From an uncultured Coprococcus sp. (GTDB lineage Bacteria; Bacillota; Clostridia; Lachnospirales; Lachnospiraceae): 30,000 nt of DNA. The position numbers and the translations under genes were made by a program. The stretch lies in assembly GCA_900548215.1 (NCBI GenBank), contig URJI01000025.1:1-30000 (forward strand), written 5' to 3'. The notes below the pieces were generated by a model. The model saw nothing but the letters and a program-made list of their open reading frames with translations. It searched no databases and had not been told where the DNA came from. Below, one piece after another: positions 26,406-30,000 of the stretch. The stretch's first letter is position 1. Each line of letters opens with the position of its first letter.

Positions 26406-26409
26406 CATT

Positions 26410-27021
26410 CTATTCCTTCATATTGTCTTCATATCTCCGCACCTTACTGTAAAATGTTTTTGGATTCAGCCCGCATTTTTTCGCTGCCTCACCCATCAGC
26501 AATTCACCTTTTCTCCAACGTTTCATCATCTCCTCAAAGTTGTCCGGCAAAGGGATTGGTGGTCTGCCAAATTTCACACCTCTGCTTTTTGCCGCTGCAA
26601 TTCCCTCCGCCTGCCTCTGCCTTATCTCCGTCCTCTCATTTTCCGACACAAAACTTAGCAGTGTGAGTACAAGATCACTTATAAGCATCCCCAAAAGTCC
26701 ATCCTTCTGTGTCGTGTCCAGTATCGGCATGTCTATCACGACTATATCTGCCTTCTTCACCTTTGTTATCTCCCGCCATTGCTGCTGTAGTTCTTCATAG
26801 TTCCGCCCCAGCCGGTCAAGAGATTTTATATAAAGCACATCTCCCTCCCTCAACCTCCCCATAAGTTTCTTGTACATCGGCCGGTCAAAATTCTTCCCCG
26901 AAACCTTGTCGACATATATATCCTTCCTCGATATCCCCGCAGCCATCATAGCCACTATCTGCCGATCCTCATTCTGATCCTTCGTCGATACCCTCGCATA
27001 CCCGTATTTTCTTTGTTTCAT
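26410..27021 (-). CDS. Small serine recombinase (resolvase/invertase family)
   Basis: A 203-residue site-specific recombinase. The catalytic domain (1-140) starts YGYARVSTKDQNEDRQ with nucleophile Ser12, and has the conserved SLDRLGRN (Asp69, Arg70, Arg73) and the long E-helix ending SENERTEIRQRQAEGIAAAK. The C-terminal helix-turn-helix (about 155-200) contains GEAAKKCGLNPKTFYSKVRR. Length matches Tn3-type resolvases, Hin-type invertases and Bacteroidales Mpi proteins. The enzyme cuts with a 2-bp stagger at palindromic sites of about 26-28 bp. ATG 27021 follows AGGAGG at seven bases. No transposase gene is next to it, so it is not part of a complete transposon here. The adjacent palindrome and the surface operon suggest a DNA-inversion role; cassette resolution is the alternative. 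Confidence 0.92.
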   Translation of the reverse strand: MKQRKYGYARVSTKDQNEDRQIVAMMAAGISRKDIYVDKVSGKNFDRPMYKKLMGRLREGDVLYIKSLDRLGRNYEELQQQWREITKVKKADIVVIDMPILDTTQKDGLLGMLISDLVLTLLSFVSENERTEIRQRQAEGIAAAKSRGVKFGRPPIPLPDNFEEMMKRWRKGELLMGEAAKKCGLNPKTFYSKVRRYEDNMKE

Positions 27022-27052
27022 GTGTAGTCCTCCTGTTTTTCTAATTCACCAC

Positions 27053-27158
27053 CAATGGGGTCAGGCCCTGCACCTACAAGCCCTGCACCTATGGAGTCAG
27101 ACCCCTTGGTATTTGCAGCTTAAAAAGTAAACTCCAATGAAAGGGCCTGACCCCATTG
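27053..27158. repeat. REP-like element with 16-bp inverted GGGGTCAGGCCC repeats
   Basis: CAATGGGGTCAGGCCC (27053-27068) and its exact reverse complement (27143-27158) bound 74 bp. A degenerate third copy, ATGGAGTCAGACCCC, lies at 27091-27105, and CCCTGCACCTA occurs twice between 27066 and 27091. The GGGGTCAGRCCC type of motif is common in repeated intergenic elements of many bacteria, some mobilised by Y1 transposases. It is non-coding and sits directly upstream of the recombinase gene, so it may also carry that gene's promoter. Confidence 0.7.
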
Positions 27159-27194
27159 TTCCTCGTCTGTTGCATTTTATTCAATTTCTGCAAT

Positions 27195-27235
27195 AAAAAA
27201 AGCACCGGCGGATCTTCCTGATCCACCAGTGCTTC
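27195..27235 (-). terminator. Intrinsic terminator of the DUF551-like gene
   Basis: On the minus strand, GAAGCACTGGTGGATC pairs with GATCCGCCGGTGC (two mismatches, five-base loop), followed by seven Ts. It starts 29 bp after the stop of the small gene. It is a relative of the terminator at 11360-11400. Confidence 0.9.
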
Positions 27236-27263
27236 AATCTACCAAATATTCTATTTGCCTGTG

Positions 27264-27503
27264 CTACTTTGCTATAAATTCTGCATCCTCCATAAGTGCC
27301 CAGGAAGTCACATCTTCTGCATCAGCCACCATGCCGCCGAGTCCGAAGTCCGCATAGAATGCGTTTTCATCCTCATTATATCCACCTACGAGCCAGCCAT
27401 CAGGGGCGTCGCCATCCGTCTTTGTAACAATAAAACATATGTCGCCATCCTCCGGATAGCCCTCATCGCTTACGCTGTGCCATTTTCTTACTCTTATCTC
27501 CAT
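27264..27503 (-). CDS. Small acidic protein, DUF551-like
   Basis: A 79-residue protein starting at ATG 27503, with GGAGG five bases upstream; an open frame extends 11 codons further but without a ribosome site. The sequence starts MEIRVRKWHSVSDEGYPEDG, has a GWLVGGYNEDENAFYADFG middle and ends EDVTSWALMEDAEFIAK. The order W-x-S-V, P-E-D-G, a beta-rich middle and a final VT-x-W recalls DUF551, a small domain common in phage and gut bacterial genomes with no known role. The match is by eye. It has its own terminator. A perfect inverted repeat lies 15 bp before its start codon, which may be an operator. Confidence 0.68.
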   Translation of the reverse strand: MEIRVRKWHSVSDEGYPEDGDICFIVTKTDGDAPDGWLVGGYNEDENAFYADFGLGGMVADAEDVTSWALMEDAEFIAK

Positions 27504-27517
27504 GTAATCCTCCATTT

Positions 27518-27544
27518 CCATATTATTCTGACCCAATAATATGG
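27518..27544. repeat. Perfect 10-bp inverted repeat upstream of the DUF551-like gene
   Basis: CCATATTATT (27518-27527) and AATAATATGG (27535-27544) flank CTGACCC. The spacer is the same GGGTCAG motif (other strand) as in the REP-like element at 27053-27158. The position just before the ribosome site suits an operator or a small RNA hairpin. Confidence 0.7.
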
Positions 27545-27571
27545 AATCAACCTACTGTTTGCAAGAAACCT

Positions 27572-28627
27572 CTAGTCAAATACCCTCTTCAGCACCTCGT
27601 CCTCGTACAGCACTTTCTTAGCCAGCTCTCTGTACTTCTCCTCATGAAGGTAAGTATGCCTGTGAGGTTTGATCTGTGGCGCCATATCTATAGCCTTTGC
27701 AAAATCCTCCCTTTTCAGATCCAATGTGGCTACATAATCCCAGAATCCGGTCTTCTCAAATATAGCATTTACCCTGACATATCTGTGATCCTGAACAACC
27801 GCCATTATATAGGTAGCTATTCCCACCTGAATTCCATGGAGCTGAGGCTGTTCAAGCATCTTGTCAAGTGCATGTGAGATGAGATGTTCACTTCCGGATG
27901 TCGGTGTGCTTCCTCCTGCAATCTCATTTGCTACGCCGCTCATGGCCAGCGAATCCAGAAGCTCCTTCAGGAACAGATCATCCTTTATAGTCTCAAATGG
28001 CGTTCTGACAAAGCTGTTCACGGCTTTCTTCGCTATCATAACCGCAAAATCATTCATCTCCGAGTATCCCAGCTCGGACTCGAACAGCCAGTCATACAGT
28101 GAGGTGATCTTTGACACCATGTCTCCAATTCCAGAATACAGGAATCTTTCAGGTGCGGACTTGATGATCTCCGTATCTGCGATTATTCCATATGCCATCC
28201 TAGCTGGAACTGATGTACGACGTCCATTTACCATCAGGGATGCGCTTGCGCTTGAAAATCCATCAGATGACGCCGATGTAGGGATGCTTATGAACGGAAG
28301 CTTTCGCAGGTAAGCAGCATACTTTGCCACGTCTATAACCTTTCCTCCACCTATGCCCACTATCACCTGAGCCTTTGCATCTATGTCAAATGCAAGACGT
28401 ATTATATCTTCTATATTAGTAGAATCCAGTTCTCTATACTCGACAACGGCCACATTCTCCTGTTTAAGTGAATCCATGACCTGCTGCCCGAACATGTCTA
28501 TAAGTCCATTTCCAAAATATATAACGGCATTCTTCATGCCTGAGCCCGCTATATATTTTCCCAGATTGGCCAGTGTCCCCTTGCCTATCTTAAGTATTGT
28601 CGGTATTGCTATATGACTTCCTGCCAT
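27572..28627 (-). CDS. egsA: sn-Glycerol-1-phosphate dehydrogenase (AraM/EgsA-like)
   Basis: A cytoplasmic enzyme of 351 residues in the iron/zinc-dependent alcohol dehydrogenase superfamily. It would reduce dihydroxyacetone phosphate to glycerol-1-phosphate with NAD(P)H. Visible marks are the nucleotide-binding GIGGGKVIDVAKYAA (91-105), PTSASSDGFSSASASL (116-131) typical of the G1P dehydrogenase branch, and likely metal ligands Asp169 (GIGDMVSK), His248 or His252 (SEHLISHALD) and His264 (QLHGIQ). The start is ATG 28627, with GGAGG upstream; an open frame beyond it runs back through the leader hairpin and is not used. In bacteria this enzyme makes the unusual G1P enantiomer, as in AraM of Bacillus subtilis. 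Glycerol dehydrogenase or a related family member is the alternative. It appears monocistronic, with its own promoter. Confidence 0.85.
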   Translation of the reverse strand: MAGSHIAIPTILKIGKGTLANLGKYIAGSGMKNAVIYFGNGLIDMFGQQVMDSLKQENVAVVEYRELDSTNIEDIIRLAFDIDAKAQVIVGIGGGKVIDVAKYAAYLRKLPFISIPTSASSDGFSSASASLMVNGRRTSVPARMAYGIIADTEIIKSAPERFLYSGIGDMVSKITSLYDWLFESELGYSEMNDFAVMIAKKAVNSFVRTPFETIKDDLFLKELLDSLAMSGVANEIAGGSTPTSGSEHLISHALDKMLEQPQLHGIQVGIATYIMAVVQDHRYVRVNAIFEKTGFWDYVATLDLKREDFAKAIDMAPQIKPHRHTYLHEEKYRELAKKVLYEDEVLKRVFD

Positions 28628-28668
28628 CTTTGTCCTCCCTTTTAGTTTTTCGTGCGGCGCCCGCATTA

Positions 28669-28707
28669 TCACAAGGAATCCCCCGCTCACGCGGGTCCCC
28701 CTTGTGA
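28669..28707 (-). other. Leader hairpin of the glycerol-1-phosphate dehydrogenase gene
   Basis: TCACAAGG (28669-28676) pairs with CCTTGTGA (28700-28707), and inside it CCCGC pairs with GCGGG. The predicted transcript would begin at or just before this stem, placing it at the 5' end of the mRNA. No T-run follows. It may protect the 5' end or be a protein-binding site. Confidence 0.6.
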
Positions 28708-28710
28708 TAT

Positions 28711-28739
28711 ATTATATTTCATTTTACATTTTTTTTGAA
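28711..28739 (-). promoter_or_regulatory. Probable promoter of the glycerol-1-phosphate dehydrogenase gene
   Basis: On the minus strand, TTCAAA (28739-28734) and a perfect TATAAT (28716-28711) are 17 bp apart in A-rich DNA. The leader would be about 75 bases long. Between here and 28832 the DNA is AT-rich and I see nothing else in it. Confidence 0.65.
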
Positions 28740-28832
28740 CTTCTTACTTACAATTTATATTTTGCCCTGAAAGACACATTTTCTACACAACTTTTCCAAA
28801 TTTAGAACACAATTTATCAGTATATTATTACT

Positions 28833-28985
28833 TGTAAACAGCGAGAGCGTAAGCGAGTTGTTTACATCCCCTTTTTCATAAACGACTGCAACACCCTCCC
28901 CTCATAACATAACAAGTTGCAGTCACTCCCTTTTAATACAAAAAGAAGAGGTTGCCAGAGATGGCAACCTTTTCTTATGTCTTTT
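28833..28985 (+). ncRNA. Candidate small RNA or leader RNA with three stems and a terminator
   Basis: Three inverted repeats follow each other: TGTAAACA 28833-28840 with TGTTTACA 28859-28866; GACTGCAAC 28884-28892 with GTTGCAGTC 28916-28924; then a terminator hairpin at 28943-28976 followed by T-rich DNA. A promoter-like TTTAGA (28801-28806) and TATTAT (28823-28828), 16 bp apart, lie just upstream on the plus strand. No coding frame with a ribosome site is present. No plus-strand gene lies upstream, so the terminator needs another source of transcript: a small RNA, or premature termination ahead of the gene at 29144. Confidence 0.4.
28943..28976. terminator. Strong bidirectional intrinsic terminator
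   Basis: A 14-bp stem (one G-T pair) is formed by AAGAAGAGGTTGCC and GGCAACCTTTTCTT around AGAGAT. The A-rich and T-rich flanks let it work on both strands. It lies about 170 bp before the truncated plus-strand gene. Confidence 0.85.
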
Positions 28986-29143
28986 TCAAAAGTCGTCATG
29001 CCATGAGGTTCTTTTTTGTCTGACGATAAATTATTATATGATTATCTAATTGATATGGATCTTGCATCTTAGTGATTCCACTATTCTTTTATCATTGAAA
29101 ACCCACACTACAAATGATAAAATTTACGAAAGAGAGGTACTTT

Positions 29144-30000
29144 TTGAACAAGAAAATTACACAATGGCATCCCGCCTTTTGTTCCGCACTCAGGCTTGAG
29201 CTGAGTGAGAATAAAGACGATCTTGTATACCATCCTGAGTATGGTATTAACACCAAACCAATCCAGATTGATCTCCTGGTGATTACCAAAACATCTTCTG
29301 TTGTTATTCACAATGAGATTGGTTCAATATTCAAAGGTCACAATATTATTGAATACAAATCTCCAGATGACGAGCTAAACATTGACACATTTTTTAAAGT
29401 CATTGCATATGCCAGCCTTTACAAATCTCATGGCCAGTTTGTTGACCACATAAAAGCAGATGATGTTACAATCTCTTTCATCAGAGAGAGCAAACCTGTG
29501 CGGCTTTTCAAACAATTGTCTGATGACGGTATGGATATTGAAATTTTTTCAAATGGAATATACTATATTCACACCAACTTCTACTTCGATATACAGATAA
29601 TTGTAGCCAAAGAATTGTCTGAGGATCAGCACATATGGCTGTCTTCACTTACATATGACATATCTAAATCAAAGGCTGAAAAATTGCTTAACACTGCGGC
29701 CGATCTATATCGAAAAGATGACAAAGAATTTGCAGAATCCGTATTGCAGGTCGCTATGAGTAAAAACAAGGAAATATTTGACATAGTAAAGGAGGAATCT
29801 AAAATGTGTGAAGCTTTACGTGAATTAATGAAACCTGAAATTGATGCTGCCGTTGAGATCAAAGTAAAAGAAAAACTCGCTGAGGAACTTGCTAAAGAAC
29901 TCTCCAAGATGGACGACGCCATCGCTGAGAAAGATAATGCCATCGCTGAGAAAGATAATGCCATCGCTGAGAAAGATAATGCCATCGCTGAGAAAGATAA
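29144..30000 (+). CDS. PD-(D/E)XK nuclease-family protein (Rpn/DUF4351-like), 3' truncated by window end
   Basis: The only plus-strand gene: 285 codons are visible and the frame is open at the edge. It begins NKKITQWHPAFCSALRLEL, the usual opening of a multicopy Clostridia family. The nuclease core has Asp in IQIDLLVI (about residue 45) and a Glu-x-Lys in NIIEYKSPDDEL (about residues 75-77), as in PD-(D/E)XK enzymes related to Rpn and transposase-like nucleases. The C-terminal part is helical and charged and ends in repeats of DNAIAEK, predicted coiled coil. I favour TTG 29144, with GAGAGG seven bases upstream; an in-frame ATG at 29114 would add ten residues but lacks a ribosome site. It lies on the opposite strand to all neighbours. 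The biological role of the family is unclear; nuclease activity is inferred. Confidence 0.8.
   Translation, partial: MNKKITQWHPAFCSALRLELSENKDDLVYHPEYGINTKPIQIDLLVITKTSSVVIHNEIGSIFKGHNIIEYKSPDDELNIDTFFKVIAYASLYKSHGQFVDHIKADDVTISFIRESKPVRLFKQLSDDGMDIEIFSNGIYYIHTNFYFDIQIIVAKELSEDQHIWLSSLTYDISKSKAEKLLNTAADLYRKDDKEFAESVLQVAMSKNKEIFDIVKEESKMCEALRELMKPEIDAAVEIKVKEKLAEELAKELSKMDDAIAEKDNAIAEKDNAIAEKDNAIAEKD
29918..30000 (+). repeat. 21-bp tandem repeat encoding DNAIAEK units
   Basis: The unit GCCATCGCTGAGAAAGATAA plus T repeats at 29918, 29939, 29960 and 29981 without base changes and is cut by the window end. As 21 is a multiple of 3 and codes for exactly seven residues, each copy adds two heptad-like turns of coiled coil and copy number can vary without a frameshift. 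Confidence 0.95.

Noticed and set aside
29626..29985. Minus-strand frame of MALSFSA repeats
   Set aside because: It is the antisense reading of the 21-bp repeat and of the nuclease-family gene, without a ribosome site.

Overview
The window looks like chromosomal DNA from a gut Firmicute of the order Clostridia, most likely a Lachnospiraceae member (Coprococcus-like). The basis is moderate G+C, strong AGGAGG-type ribosome binding sites, frequent TTG starts, BspA-type leucine-rich surface proteins, YabE-like G5 lipoproteins, MBOAT/SGNH acetylation pairs and the WHPAF-type PD-(D/E)XK nuclease family typical of that group. No database search was possible, so family names rest on recognised motifs and architecture. 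Almost every gene is on the minus strand; only the last, truncated gene is on the plus strand.

Layout, following transcription from right to left within each block. (1) 1-566: the start of a membrane protein (DUF975-like), running off the left edge. (2) 567-783: a stem-rich intergenic element that I cannot name. (3) 784-7583: a three-gene operon for a kleisin, a KITE-like subunit and an SMC-like ATPase resembling JetA-JetB-JetC of type III Wadjet (MksF/E/B-like). No JetD nuclease gene lies beside it. (4) 7666-8799: a rhomboid protease, behind a pair of large inverted repeats. (5) 8972-17270: a cell-envelope block. A secreted repeat protein with a transglutaminase-like domain (8972-11152) stands alone. 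Its paralogue (15390-17270) heads an operon with an MBOAT O-acyltransferase, an AlgX/DHHW-type SGNH protein and a G5/DUF348 lipoprotein, which ends in an intrinsic terminator. (6) 17415-26135: a surface operon with a 1,120-residue BspA-like LRR protein followed by three related lipoproteins. (7) 26136-27021: a small serine recombinase gene. Beside it is a 28-bp palindromic candidate crossover site whose inner half is repeated in inverted orientation about 125 bp away, enclosing a promoter-like sequence. (8) 27022-28739: a REP-like repeat element, a small DUF551-like gene and a glycerol-1-phosphate dehydrogenase gene. (9) 28740-30000: an intergenic region with a candidate small RNA ending in a strong bidirectional terminator, then a truncated PD-(D/E)XK nuclease-family gene ending in 21-bp tandem repeats.

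The most interesting reading is that the recombinase flips a promoter in front of the LRR/lipoprotein operon, which would make the surface proteins phase-variable. In the orientation shown, the best promoter points away from the operon, so it would be OFF. The second main point is a Wadjet/MksBEF-type complex without its plasmid-cutting subunit, which may be a chromosomal condensin rather than a defence system. The third is the unidentified structured element between jetC and the membrane protein gene.
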